Below are positions 1 through 10,165 of a stretch of DNA of 64,000 nucleotides, piece by piece. This DNA is from Triglochin maritima (Eukaryota > Streptophyta > Magnoliopsida > Alismatales > Juncaginaceae). Every line of letters starts with the position of its first letter. The stretch's first letter is position 1. The stretch covers positions 33,625,741-33,689,740 of the forward strand of contig OY821782.1 of assembly GCA_963682175.1 (NCBI GenBank), in the 5' to 3' direction. Under the pieces are notes generated by a model. It saw only the letters and a list, made by a program, of their open reading frames with translations, had not been told where the DNA came from and ran no database searches. The position numbers were made by a program, and so were the translations under genes.

Positions 1-350
1 CTCTGATACCAAATGAAGGACTTATCTCCAGCGACTTTACCACTCCACTAAAAGCAATTGCTGTTAGTGAGGGGGCCACTTCCAATATAGTCCATTCCCA
101 GGCAGTGCAGAGCCCCAAACTAAGCGTCGGGTGGACATGAGGGGCTGCACGTTTGTGCCAACGAGTCGGGCTGTTAAACACCTAGGCCTTTAGGCCCACG
201 AGCCATAGTAAGAGATTGCTTGGCAACAACCCCTCATCTATACGGGTGGTCCCATAACCACCAAGGAATTTGCTGGGGTCCCATAACCCCAACAATCCCC
301 CCCCCCAGAAAATTGCTTTCCTGCGCGGGGCGTGACTCGAACTCGAGACC
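1..350 (-). repeat. Retroelement internal region with tRNA-Met-like pieces
   Basis: Non-coding stretch next to the LTR at 367-1914. Read on the plus strand, the window opens with CTCTGATACCA plus AA plus TG (1-15), the reverse image of a tRNA-Met primer-binding site beside an LTR end. A second such site follows at 351-364. Between them are two hairpin-like pieces, GGTGG/CCACC and GGGG/CCCC, each enclosing TCCCATAA, which resemble the CAT-anticodon arm of initiator tRNA-Met. A stretch at about 331-350 resembles a T arm. A C10-rich run lies at 296-306. Nothing codes here. It could be a TRIM-like element or the start of an internal domain. Confidence 0.4.
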
Positions 351-364
351 TCGCTCTGATACCA
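351..364 (-). other. Primer-binding site, tRNA-Met type
   Basis: On the minus strand this reads TGGTATCAGAGCGA, matching the complement of the initiator tRNA-Met 3' end. It is separated by two bases from the LTR boundary at 367, the standard arrangement. It fixes the element's orientation as minus. Confidence 0.7.
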
Positions 365-366
365 AA

Positions 367-1914
367 TGTAGGGATCTTAAGGGGCCCTCTAGTGATCGTA
401 ATTAAACAAGATGTGGAATTAAAAACTAATTACGAACTAACAACTAATCATGCAAGGGTTATTCTAAGAGATAGAGAACTTGCAAACCAACGTTGAAGTC
501 GACGCCCGATTTAACGAGGTTCGGCACCCTCCCCGGGTCCTAGTCCTCACTCACAAGCCCCGCTCGTCCCTCGAGCCTCGCTTGTGGTTTCCACTATCCG
601 ATCTCCGTTACCGGGCTGAGATCAACGCCTTTACAAACCCGAGCCTCGCGAACAACCTCGCCTCGCCCGTGTCTCCTCTCACAACCCCAGAGGGAGCTTC
701 CTTGAAGTTATTACAACTCTTGTGATTTGGATGAAAGAATGGAATCACAACTCTTGCTAATGACACTCTAACTTTGAGCACACTTGGATTATGATATGGA
801 TTTAGGAATACAAGTGGTGAAGTTTTGGCTTAAGTGTATAGGATTTGAGCTTTGAAGGTTTGGGAAAGATAGCACAAGGATACTTGATGTTTGGAGAGTG
901 TAGTGCTTGTGTTGTGCTTCTAATGAGGTCCTTATATAGGCTTCAAAGCTCTTAGAGTCGTTGGGAAGTGGGTGAGAAAGTTGACCCATGAAATGTGATG
1001 ATGTGACAAAAGTTCGGGCAGAATTTGCACGCTCTTCGGTAGACCGTTAACCCAACGGATTACCGAAGATGGTCGTTTCGGTTTACCGAATTCTATTTGG
1101 TGAACCGCTCACTCAACTCCAGTAGCCCTCTAACTAGCAACCCTAATGTTTTTCGGTGTACCGAATATGATTCGGTTAACCGTTCCAAAATGGACAGTAA
1201 GTTTGGTAGGGTTCTGTTTATGCTAGGTTCGGTTGACCGTCTCTACTTCGGTAGACCGAAGTTTGCGCGGGTTTTGCGCTGACAAAGCGTGGGAGAATGG
1301 TTTACCAATAACGGTCAAGTTAAATAGCCGTTGGTCTCCTAAAGCAATATGATTCGGTTGACCGAATGAAGTTCGGTGTACCGAATATGGATAAGTCAAT
1401 TTGGCTTTAGGTCAAGATATAAATACGACCGTTGGAGCAAAGTCCAAAACCGGTCCAGGCTAATTCGGTCTACCGAAGGCGGTTCGGTATACCGAGGAGG
1501 TTATTCCAGGGAACACCTAAAGGATTCTACACGGTTGACCGCAAGGTGTTCGGTGGACCGAACTCTACAAGATTCGGTTTACCGAGAAGGGGTCGGTTAA
1601 CCGTGGGGATACGGGACAGAATCCTAATGTGCTCAAGTTTACATTAATCCTTAGGACTCAAATTATACTACATTACATATTGGTCCAAAGCTTGATTACA
1701 TGTCTTGAGTCTTTATCTTCTTGTCCCCAAGCTCCTTAGCTTGATTCTTCATCAACCTATTAAGAATATCGCAAGTACACGAATATATATGCAATGCATG
1801 TATTCATGTTTGCTTACTTTGATTGTCTAGGTTGATTGATTAAATATAGATTAAGATTAGATTACTTAATCATCAAAACTAAATAAAGATTAAGGCTAAA
1901 AAGCCAACACTACA
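367..1914 (-). repeat. LTR, minus-oriented, tRNA-Met-primed retrotransposon
   Basis: The LTR runs from TGTAGGG at 367 to CACTACA at 1914, so its ends form the inverted pair TGTAG/CTACA, and the PBS lies just outside at 351-364. Length is about 1.55 kb. The inner part (about 590-1640) and the terminal part near 1880-1914 are similar to 61803-63400, a second, diverged copy. No coding capacity is visible; short open frames here are incidental. Its central 570 bp contain the paired palindrome array annotated separately. The rest of the element is outside the window or lost. Confidence 0.7.
1037..1603. repeat. Array of eight CGGTNNACCG pairs, 19-bp spacing
   Basis: Sixteen 10-bp sites of the form CGGT-NN-ACCG, often extended to TTCGGT-NN-ACCGAA, lie in eight pairs. 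Pair starts are 1037/1056, 1079/1098, 1154/1173, 1230/1249, 1355/1374, 1466/1485, 1532/1551 and 1575/1594, all exactly 19 bp apart. The half-sites are kept while the central dinucleotide varies (AG, TT, GT, TA, TG, CT, AT, GG and others). The 9-bp spacers are not alike. Distances between pairs range from 42 to 125 bp. Two sites have one altered base in the first half-site (1056, 1098). Function is unknown; the geometry suggests protein dimers bound on one face of the helix. Confidence 0.85.
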
Positions 1915-2579
1915 TATCATACATTCACACATGGCATTGATGGGAACATAGTAACTCACTTGTCCTTGCCAAACAGAATAAGTACAACAATTGTACATAT
2001 GCTACTTCATACTATTTAGTTCATCATTCATCTCTCAATTAAATAATTCCAAAATCATTTGTAATCCTTTAAAAAGATTCAATCATTCAAAGTTCAAGAT
2101 ATTAAAAATATTTGAACCAAAGTTTATTTATATTCCTAAAAGAAAACTTTAAGGAAAATAAACTTACTTGCCCATTTATGTTTTGTCAATACCAAGTAAA
2201 ATAATCATTTAAACTAAATGAAAATTCCACACAATTAGATACAAGTCTAAAACTCAATTCTAACATTCGTATGACATGTTTAAAAGATTTAAAACTCTCA
2301 AAAGAATAAATTAGAATCAAATTTGACAAAACAGTCCTTAAAGATCTTTGTTTCTCCTTAAAGATCAGAATTAATCCATTGAGCTTAGTGGTTAACATAT
2401 TTTCTAACATTATAAACTAATGTAGGAAAATAAGAAACATAAAATCCCTGATTCCTATTTGATGTATCCATCAAAATATCAAAGAGGACTAAAAAAGGGC
2501 AAAAACATGAACTACTTAATTGATTGATGGTAAACTAAACCTTATTAAATAGCCTAATTATCGAAAATATGAAGTTTAT
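1915..2579. other. AT-rich stretch without recognisable gene
   Basis: Lies between the LTR end at 1914 and a PBS-like site at 2580. It may be internal sequence of the element whose LTR starts at 2592. I see no domain, splice signal or repeat that I can name. Confidence 0.3.
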
Positions 2580-2925
2580 CTCTGATACCACTGTAGGATT
2601 ATGTCCCATGCTTGGGTGTATTAGATTTTTTTAATACTCAAGTAGGATCTATTTAATATTTATTCGATAATTTCATGTACGAGACTCCCTTATTGCATTT
2701 CAATATAATGTATACTACATAATATTTAAAATGCATAAATTAGTTCATACCTAAAGGGATTGTCAAACCTTTTTCAATCGTCGGAAGTCGATTTGCAATC
2801 TTAATCGTCTGAAACACCTTCTCCTAGTTTTCACCAAACTCTAAACAAGATTAGAACGATTGAATTTAGTCAATCAAATCTAATGCAAGGTTAGAATCTA
2901 GCTAATTGTGAATCCCAGTGCATTG
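2580..2925 (-). repeat. PBS-like site and probable LTR end, minus-oriented
   Basis: CTCTGATACCA at 2580-2590 is the reverse image of a tRNA-Met PBS. It is followed after one base by TGTAGGATTATG, which looks like an LTR terminus on the minus strand. The far LTR boundary is unclear; CCCAGTGCA near 2915-2925 is a candidate. The sequence is unlike the 367-1914 LTR beyond the first bases. Called on the PBS/LTR arrangement only. Confidence 0.35.
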
Positions 2926-2929
2926 CATG

Positions 2930-3696
2930 GTACCCGGCTTCATGGAGCGGGATGCCCACCTGGGCGTTCGCCGGCGGAGGGGGTAGTACAACTTGTGTGA
3001 GTGACCCCTGGGGTAGTATAGCTTGTATGAGTGACCCTTGTTTGTAGCTTGTGTGAGCATTTCCGGGAGTACAACTTGTGTGAGCGCCCGATGACTACAA
3101 CTTGTGTGAGCGCTTGTAGATCAGATTTGTATCTTTTACACGGAAGTACGTGCGATCCTCACCGAACCCTCATGATTAGTATAATTGCAAGTGAGAGTGT
3201 GTCGCGTACTCTCTGTAAGACTGTGTGTGTCTGTGGTAGGTTTCCTCGAAAACCCGTTATTGTTGTTGGTTGGACTGATGTCCTTTAGTACCCTAGAGGG
3301 GGAAGGTTTCATATTGCATTCCGGGTTGCCATGTACATTAGTATGATATGTTCATTGTACAATAGCTGCATAGGCATGTAGGTGGATTTGGTATACGGGG
3401 TTTCCTTATGGAAACTCAGGCATTGTTTCATGTTTGCATTTCAGGACCTCAGTAGGTGTTGATCGGGTGGTGACGGAGGACGGACGCACTTTGGGATTGG
3501 ATCCTCCAGTCATTTTCTGAGGTTGTATGATTACTTGTATTTCTCTTTGCGCGTACTTTTATGTAATCATACCTTTTGAAACTTCTATGTAATGGTGCAC
3601 CATTTGGTTGAATATTTTATGAGATAACTTCCCACTTTTCCGGTCTTATTCCTTGTTTTATTTTGCTTAACATTTTCCACTGTTTTGGGATGTTAA
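2930..3696 (+). repeat. Diverged Ty3/gypsy LTR 3' part
   Basis: From about 3155 to 3696 this follows the last 530 bp of the gypsy LTRs at 7414-9223 and 29521-31704. Shared landmarks are the CGAACCC..ATGATTAGT start, GGACTGATGTCCT, TAGTATGATATGTTCATT, GGGGTTTCCTTATGGAAACTCAGG, and the end TCCACTGTTTTGGGATGTTA. Upstream, at about 2986-3120, it has five imperfect 25-29-bp repeats built on TACAACTTGTGTGAGCG, where the related LTRs carry palindrome arrays and CCGATG repeats. No PBS follows; instead module A begins, sharing AAAATTTGTAT at the junction. Confidence 0.65.
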
Positions 3697-5194
3697 AATT
3701 TGTATGTTTGGACTTCTATTTCCAGGTTTAGATTCATCATCAAAGTTTGATTCTGCACGACAAAAGAGATGCAACTTATTACAAATAATATGTTATGCAT
3801 CTATACAACAATTTTCAGTTACTCAGGACGAAAAGTTGGTCATTATGTTTAAAAACTCACAATCAGATAAAGGCATAAAGCTAGTGTTTCAAAGTAAACT
3901 CTGTTAATAACGATAAAAAAAACCCAGTCAGACCTGATAAAATTTGACAAAACAAGCAAAGTGAGTTGGCAAACTGAAGCCTTTTGCAAATTTTTCGCCT
4001 ACACAATGAAAAGGCTTCAGGTCTTCTGGATATTTTCATTGTCTCATGATATTCATCTGAACCACTTAGCAAGACTGGATGGCTAACAAATGAAAGAAGT
4101 ATAGGGCAATGTTCCTCCTAACAGAAACATAAAATTCAAGATAAGAGAGTATCTTCCCTATCTTCAAAAAGAAATTACTGGTTGGGTCCATAAGCTTGAG
4201 CCACTGCCATGAGGCAAACATAAAGCATAGTAATATCATAGCCCTGTATTGATCATTTGAGAGAATATAGTTGAGATCTCAGTATCATAAATTTTTTTAA
4301 AATGCATATTTGATTTTTGGTGTCTGGATCTGGGAGGTGACAGTCTTTAAATTGTGCACCATTGCGATTGTAGTATTCCTTCCAAACAAACCAGATATTT
4401 TAGTATCAGAATATGAAAAAATAAATGGAAGGAGATGAGGAAAGTAACTGTTGGATTATAGTAACTTCCCATTTCCGACGAAGTTCTCCTATATGGAAAC
4501 CTTGATCGAGTCCAGTGGTTGCGCGCCATTGAATTACGTTGGACTTCTAAAGACATAGCAAGTTTCTTTTCTGATCCAGATCCTTTGCTGTTTAGAATAT
4601 TTGGTCGCTTTTCCTTTTAGTTGAAGACTGTCAAAATGGTCAGCCAAACCATTAGCCTCTCAAAATTGATTCTGAATATGAAAATTAGGAGGCCTTAAAT
4701 TCACCAAAGTATTTCAGAATATATCCAGTGATGCAATGGAAAGTTTTCAATTGAGTCCGTAACCATTAACTAGTTATGGACTGATGGTTAATTTCGAAGG
4801 AGAAAACACAAAGACCCGTTCCTGTGCTTCAAAGCTAGAAAAAGACTAACTCATTTTGTCACTTAGAAATATATTTATTGTGTGCTGTAAGTTTAATTAA
4901 CATACTCCTTTAACTTCAGATCCGTGTTGTGATCGAGTTGCAAACTCTTTTGGAAAAAAAATGAACTGTAAGTGTAATTAGCCAACTACGAAAATAACAT
5001 CAGAAGTTAGGATGAGCCTGATGCCCCCCAAGAATTACAAGTCGATTTCCCTGCATATCAAAATCAAAAAATAACCTGTTTTCCAAGTGATAGATGTTTT
5101 CCAAGCAAAGCTCGATTTCTGGTTGTTCTTTCTGAAAGTCAGACAAGTAAATGAGTACAACATGAATTGCTAAGAGCTTATACAGCTTGTGGTT

Positions 5195-5277
5195 GCTTCT
5201 ATATGTGGTGCAAATTCCTGAAAATCGTCTTTTGTTGGTGCACAGAATTGTGACCACAATGTTGATATGATTCCTTC
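5195..5277 (-). other. Putative captured exon, unidentified (copy A)
   Basis: An open segment on the minus strand reads ...STLWSQFCAPTKDDFQEF..HIEA, and the same frame is open in copy B (19470-19561) with only two residue changes in the overlapping part. The composition looks like real protein and the B copy ends at a possible GTGATG donor. I do not recognise the gene. It may be a remnant of a third gene carried in the module. Confidence 0.3.
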
Positions 5278-5930
5278 ATATCATGTGAAAGCAATAACTG
5301 TTCAGATTTGTTCTGTAACTTAAAACGCTATTAGCAAGTAAAACAAAAAAAATAGTTGTTACAAATCATATAGTAGTAAACATCTTAGGGAACCAATAAG
5401 ATAGAACAAACATAAAAACGAATAATCAACTTAGTTGCTAATGATATGTGGAGAGTAAAGAAGTGTGACTGTTGTCAACTTGCAATAAAATCATGTGAAA
5501 GAAAGAATTGAGTGACTATAAGTGATATGAAGAAACTAACATGGACCGAAAGAGAGGAAAACAATGAAATGAAATTATGATGGTTGTTTGCGTTGATCTT
5601 GAAACGTAAAAAATGAAATGAAACCGTCAACCTACTTACCGAAAGGAATCTACAGGCCCAAAGGGCCCAATTTGCCTCAGATTGATGGACTTGATCATGA
5701 CCTGCTGTTGCACCCGATCACGGTGGGCACTGGTGCACTTGATTAGGTCCAATCAGCATCACGGCTTAGATTACATGAATGCACCTATACCAGCACCACA
5801 AATCAAGGGTCAATTGGATCATCAAATGTGGTCCATAACTTTTCATCATAGGCTAATCATCAAAATGCAAAAAGAATCAAGTGATTAAAATGACTGTGCA
5901 AATAGCAAGAAATGTCCTAAGGAGGGTCTT

Positions 5931-6152
5931 TGGAGAAGAGGAAACAACTTGCGATTGTTCTGCTGTTGGAGGAAGCAAAATGTCCTGCTCGAGTGAAGAG
6001 GATAATAGGCGCACAATGGTGTCTTTCTTTTTCATATTCTCTGAGGATGTTAAGGTTTTTTTTGGTGCAGCAAACATGTGTTGGTACCACATGTTCTTTT
6101 TCGATTTCTCTTTCAGATTCCTGAGCTTCTTCTCAAGTTGTTCCCTACCCAT
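5931..6152 (-). pseudogene. GTE-like frame, truncated copy A
   Basis: On the minus strand the ATG at 6152 opens MGREQLEKKLRNLKEKSKKN, clearly related to the first coding exon of the copy-B gene at 20196-21083. It carries the same APKK..TSSEN..KKKD segment, plus an extra stretch (EQDILLPPT). The similarity stops near 5931, and the remaining exons are missing because copy A is deleted between the equivalents of B 20150 and 20885. The reading frame runs on to 5877 through unrelated sequence. With no splice donor equivalent and no downstream exons it is almost certainly non-functional. Confidence 0.6.
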
Positions 6153-6159
6153 GAACAAA

Positions 6160-7410
6160 TGAACTGCAAAAGTATGTTTGGACTTTCTTTTCAGATTTGA
6201 TAACGAAGACCGGACAGAGAAATGCATACCAAAATTTGTCAACAGAAAAAAAACTCATATTGAGAAATGCATATGCCAAAAAAAAAAACAGAAGTTATGA
6301 ATGCTTTTTGGAGATTGAAAATAAATATCACATTCAGAAATCAGTACCAAAACTGGATGTAGAAATCCAAGCCACTCATGTTGAAGGAAAAGGTATCTAA
6401 ACTTTCTTTAGGAATTTCCTAACGAATATTACTTACAGAATGGAATAAGTGGTAGTAATGATTGAAAGCACATTTATTTGCATCTTTGGAGCAACAAAAG
6501 ACAAAATAGTTATAGGCTTATGAATCCATGATCAAGAAAGTCATGTTCAAATGAGTGGTCACTTATAGAGAAAATTGCTATCAAAACTAGATATGGAAAT
6601 CCAAGAAAACCATGTTAAACAGAAGAGTTTATGGCCTTTTTTCAAATTCCAAAACAAAGATCAATTGGATAAATTAATACCAAAACTATATATAGAATCC
6701 ATAACAAAGATTACCAGAACAAATGAACTGCAAAAGTATGTTTGGACTTTCTTTCCAGATTTCATAACAAAGACCGGTTAGAGAATGCATACCAAAACTT
6801 GTCAACAGAAGAAGAAGAAAACTCATATTGAGAAATGCATATACCCAAAAAACAGAAGTTTGGATGCTTTTTTCAGATTGAAAATAAATATCACATTCAG
6901 AAATCAGTACCAATTAGAAATCCAACCCACTCATGTTGAAGCAAAAGGTATCTAAACTTTCTTTAGGAATTTGCTAACGAATATTACTTACAGAATGGAT
7001 AACAAAGAATTGAATGGAAGAGTTTTTATTTGGACTCTTTTTCTTCTTTCAGAATGAAAACAAACATCACAATAAGAAATTGATATCAATACTTAATCAA
7101 AACACACATTCAAGATTGAAAAACATTACTTACAAGAAACAGAAGTGATCTCATAAGAAAGAGGGTGAATATAAAAACTAGATTTCGAAATCAAAGAAAC
7201 TCACATTGAAGGGTAGAGTATGTGGACCGTTTTTTCAGATTGAAAACAGAGATCACATACACAAATCAATAGCAATACTTAATAGGAAAACACATATGAG
7301 GAAAGAAAGATTTATGCAATTCACAAAAGAATAAGATGAGAATGTTCATACCAGAATATGATCACAGGAAGGAAATCAGTGAGCAGAGAATCTCAGAGGA
7401 AAACCAGTTA
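6160..7410. repeat. Diverged tandem-like repeats beyond the GTE-like fragment
   Basis: Recurring phrases such as CATAACAAAGACCGGTTAGAGA, GCATACCAAAACTTGTCAACAG, GAAATCCAAGAAAACCATGTT and AACTTTCTTTCAGATT alternate here at irregular intervals. They are also found at 21180-21756 and 22390-23560. The stretch lies upstream of the minus-strand GTE-like frame in both copies, so it may have been a promoter or intron region expanded by repeated duplication. Open frames in it are short and not conserved. Confidence 0.45.
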
Positions 7411-7413
7411 AGT

Positions 7414-9223
7414 TGTTATGACCCTAAACCCTGTTAGGGTGATTAGTGGTTAAGTGGAGAGAAGGAGGTATGGTGGGGCTTGACTTTGTGGAGGGAGAGA
7501 GTGAGAAGTGATGGCGTAGGGTGTGGGCTGGGGGTGTAGGAGTGTGGTGAGGGTGTTGCTTGGGGCTTGGTGTGGGTTTAAAAACCCAACCCACCTCCTT
7601 CATCTTCTTTTCTTCTCCTCTTTTCTCACGTTCACTCTCTCACTCTCTTCCTTTTCTTGATCCGGCAAGCAGCGGCGGAGGAGACGTCTCAGGTGGTGTA
7701 GGCGTGCGGTTCAGGCGTGAGAGGTGCGGAGTTTAGCGCGCGAGGAGATCTCCGGAGGCGACGTGCGCGAGCGAGGCTCCGGCAAGTTTCGTCGTTCTTT
7801 TGAGGTATGCCGGTTCTTAGTGTGTTTTGTTGTTGCTCACCCTCGTGGGAAGGTTTTGTTGGTCGGTCGGGAGAGGTCGGAGACCTCTCCGGCGACGTGT
7901 TTGCGTAAATCCTTGGCTGGTGCAAAGTTGAAGACGACCAACGGTCGACCGGGTCCCTTCGGGCGGTCGACCGATGTAGTGTGTTTTGCTCGATTTTAAC
8001 CATCACCGGTCGAACGATGCCTTGTGGCGGTCAACCGGTTGTGCATTGTGCTGGTGAATCGGGGTTTTCTGTTGTGTTTCGGTCGACCGGTTCCTTGGGG
8101 TCGTTCGACCGGAACTTAAGTGTACTGAATAGAAATGCATGCTTGTTCGACCGTTTATTGTTATGTGTTCGACCGTTATATGACTTCAAACTGCTAGGAT
8201 GCCCTGGTAGTTTTCGGTCGACCGGGACCCCTGAGTCGGTTGACCGGTAGTTTTGAATTGATGTTGACCAGACTCCGGATGTTGACCTCGTATCGGTCGA
8301 CCGGTTTTAGATCTCTGTTCGACCATGGGGACTTAAGTTTTGCGCAAATAGTTCGACCGTTGCAGACTTTCGATCGACCGATTTCCCTTGAGGATGCGGT
8401 CAACCGGGTTGCCTCTTTCGGTCGACCGTTTTTGCACAGAACTGAATTCCTGGTCCGATGTTGTGTCAGACGTATTGATGGACCACCGATGCTGTGTCGG
8501 TGATGCCGCCGATGTTGTTCTGGCGATGATGATTTATGGGTCGATGTTGTTCCGGTTATGTTCCTCAGATGAGCACCTACTGAGATGATGATTGATGGAC
8601 CGGCCGAGCGACGACTCCGTTGGTGTGGTTTCGACCACGAAGTTACAGATTTGTTTCTTATGGCGCGGACTTGGCAGATGCTCCTTGCCGAACCCCATGA
8701 TTAGTGTAGCCGCGTGTGGGGAGTGTCACGTCATGTTCCGTTAGACCGTATGTGCCTACGGTAGGTCTCCTTGGGAGACCCGATGATGATTGACGGACTG
8801 ATGTCCTGTGTTACCCTTCAGGGAAACTGTTTTCCTTACTGTTGATGACATGACATGCTACTAGTATGATAGGTTCATTTGTACTACTGCATGCATATAG
8901 GTGAGCTTCGCATACAGGGTTTCCTTATGGAAACTCAGGTATTGTTGTTATATCCTTTTCAGGACCGCAGTAGGTCCAGTTGGGTGGTGATCAGTGGGCG
9001 CGCATCTTGGGATCAGATCCTCTCTTTCGGACCACTGAGGTCGACATGATTACTTTTATATCCCTTTGTTGTTCTGTTGTAATCATGTATTATTTTGACA
9101 AACTCTGATGTAATATGGTGCACCGTTTATATATTTGATGCAAAGTAACAATCCCGTCTTTGATTATTGGTCTCTGATGTCTTATTAATGATTTTTAAAT
9201 TTCCGCTGTTTCGGGACGTTACA
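7414..9223 (+). repeat. Ty3/gypsy 5' LTR, copy 1
   Basis: The 1810-bp LTR begins TGTTATGACCC and ends CGGGACGTTACA. It aligns with 29521-31704. From left to right it has a region with CT-rich stretches near 7590-7650 (likely around transcription start), the paired palindrome array (7942-8428), imperfect repeats built on CCGATG-type words (about 8455-8620), and a tail (8690-9223) also found in the LTR fragment ending at 3696. Short open frames inside are not coding. Confidence 0.85.
7942..8428. repeat. Array of paired CGGTCGACCG palindromes, 21-22-bp spacing
   Basis: Pair starts are 7942/7964, 8007/8028, 8080/8102, 8144/8166, 8215/8237, 8294/8316, 8350/8371 and 8397/8419. Six pairs are 22 bp apart and two are 21 bp. 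Most pairs combine one perfect CGGTCGACCG with a variant such as TGTTCGACCG, CGGTCGAACG or CGGTTGACCG. The spacers are unrelated in sequence, for example GGTCCCTTCGGG against TTTATTGTTATG. The two 21-bp pairs are also 21 bp apart in the other gypsy LTR, so the geometry is inherited. Confidence 0.85.
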
Positions 9224-9226
9224 ATT

Positions 9227-9240
9227 TGGTATCAGAGTGG
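9227..9240 (+). other. Primer-binding site, tRNA-Met
   Basis: TGGTATCAGAGTGG lies three bases after the LTR end TTACA. It is complementary to the initiator tRNA-Met 3' end, the usual primer of plant gypsy elements of this kind. The matching site in the second copy is TGGTATCAGAGCGG at 31708-31721. Confidence 0.85.
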
Positions 9241-9350
9241 TCGATTCCTATGCAGTTCCCAATGAAATCACCCTTGTAGTAATAGGACGCATGCATTTTA
9301 TATTTTAGCATGCATTCATGGCTGAAGTTTGTGATTGTTTCTTCTGTCAG

Positions 9351-10165
9351 ATGGCTCCTAGACGCGTGAGGAGTTCTCCGCGTGATCGTGATGCCAGTGA
9401 CGCCACTGAGGGCGCCAACTGGGACAGGTTGAGCGAGTTTCTGAAGCGCCAGGCAGCCCAGAATGTGCAGGGCGGGATGGGCGCTGAGCACGATCGGTTT
9501 ATGCGTCAGCACCCACCGAGTTTTGATGGCAGGAGTGCTCCAGAGGTAGCGGAGGACTGGGTCTTCAAGATGGAGAAGATCTTCCGAGCGATTGGAGTTG
9601 CACCTGAGAGGAGAGTGGATCTGGCCACCTATGTATTTGATGGCGAGGCACCCAACTGGTGGAGGACTGCATCCACGGTTATGTTTGAGGACCGTGAGGG
9701 CGTCAGCTGGGAGGAGTTCTTGGTGGTGTTTTACGAGCAGTACTTTCCCCAGCACGTCAAGGATCGGAAGAGAGAGGAGTTCATGTCGCTGGAGCAGAAG
9801 GAGATGACTCTGGCGAGTTACATCAGCAGGTTCAACGCTTTGGAGCGTTACTGCCCAGAGATCTGTGTGACCCCTGAGCAGCGGGCGAGGAAGTTCGTGA
9901 AGGGACGGAGGCAGCCGCTCCGATCTCGTGTGATCAACAGTATGTCGCGGACCCTTACAGATGCGGTGAAGCATGCTACCATCATTGAGCAGGACCAGAG
10001 AGAGTGTCTTCAGGAGGCGAGGAAGGCACCAGTGAGCACTGGTAGCCGAGCAGTCAGCCGTGGAGTAGGGAACTCGGGCAAGAGGCCCAGGTTTGATGGA
10101 GGAGGAGCACGTCAGTCTGAAGCGTGCACTTTCTGTGGGAGGTTTCACCCAGGTCAGGATCAGGC
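9351..10165 (+). pseudogene. Gag polyprotein (retrotransposon gag domain)
   Basis: Starting at ATG 9351 (MAPRRVRSSPRDRD), the same start as in the second copy at 31837, the frame encodes a capsid-like gag domain: FDGRSAPEVAEDWVFKMEKIFRAIG, YVFDGEAPNWW, VSWEEFLVVFYEQYFPQHV, EEFMSLEQKEMTLASYISRF. The in-frame ATG at 9318 lies in the leader and is less likely. The frame reaches [11 protein letters not shown] at about 10160 and then shifts: the CCHC zinc knuckle ([14 protein letters not shown]) is in the pol frame, so a one-base-type frameshift separates gag from the knuckle. The frame ends at 10241 in unrelated residues. Confidence 0.8.

Larger units (their letters stand above)
3697..7397 (-). 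repeat. Gene-fragment module, copy A
   Basis: A ~3.7-kb region similar throughout to 17641-21756 (copy B). Both start at TTTGTATGTTTGGACTTC and end at AGAATCTCAGAG. Copy A lacks about 730 bp present in B (B positions about 20150-20885, which hold the last exons of the GTE-like frame) and lacks the B segment with the acetolactate synthase exon. It is bracketed by gypsy LTR sequence on both sides: the fragment ending at 3696 and the LTR starting at 7414. Most of it is non-coding. Exon-like remnants on the minus strand are listed separately. Confidence 0.75.

Noticed and set aside
235..364. A functional tRNA-Met gene
   Set aside because: The arms are not in a continuous tRNA fold, the anticodon-like arm appears twice, and the 3' CCA is encoded, as expected of a PBS image and not of a plant tRNA gene.
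7942..8428. Possible CRISPR-like array because of regularly recurring short palindromes
   Set aside because: The repeats are only 10 bp, distances between pairs are irregular, the host is a plant, and no cas genes are near. The array is inside an LTR.
7942..8428. GTCGAC (SalI site) clusters as a cloning or adapter artefact
   Set aside because: The sites occur in four LTRs with shared geometry and natural variants, and the flanks are normal retrotransposon sequence.
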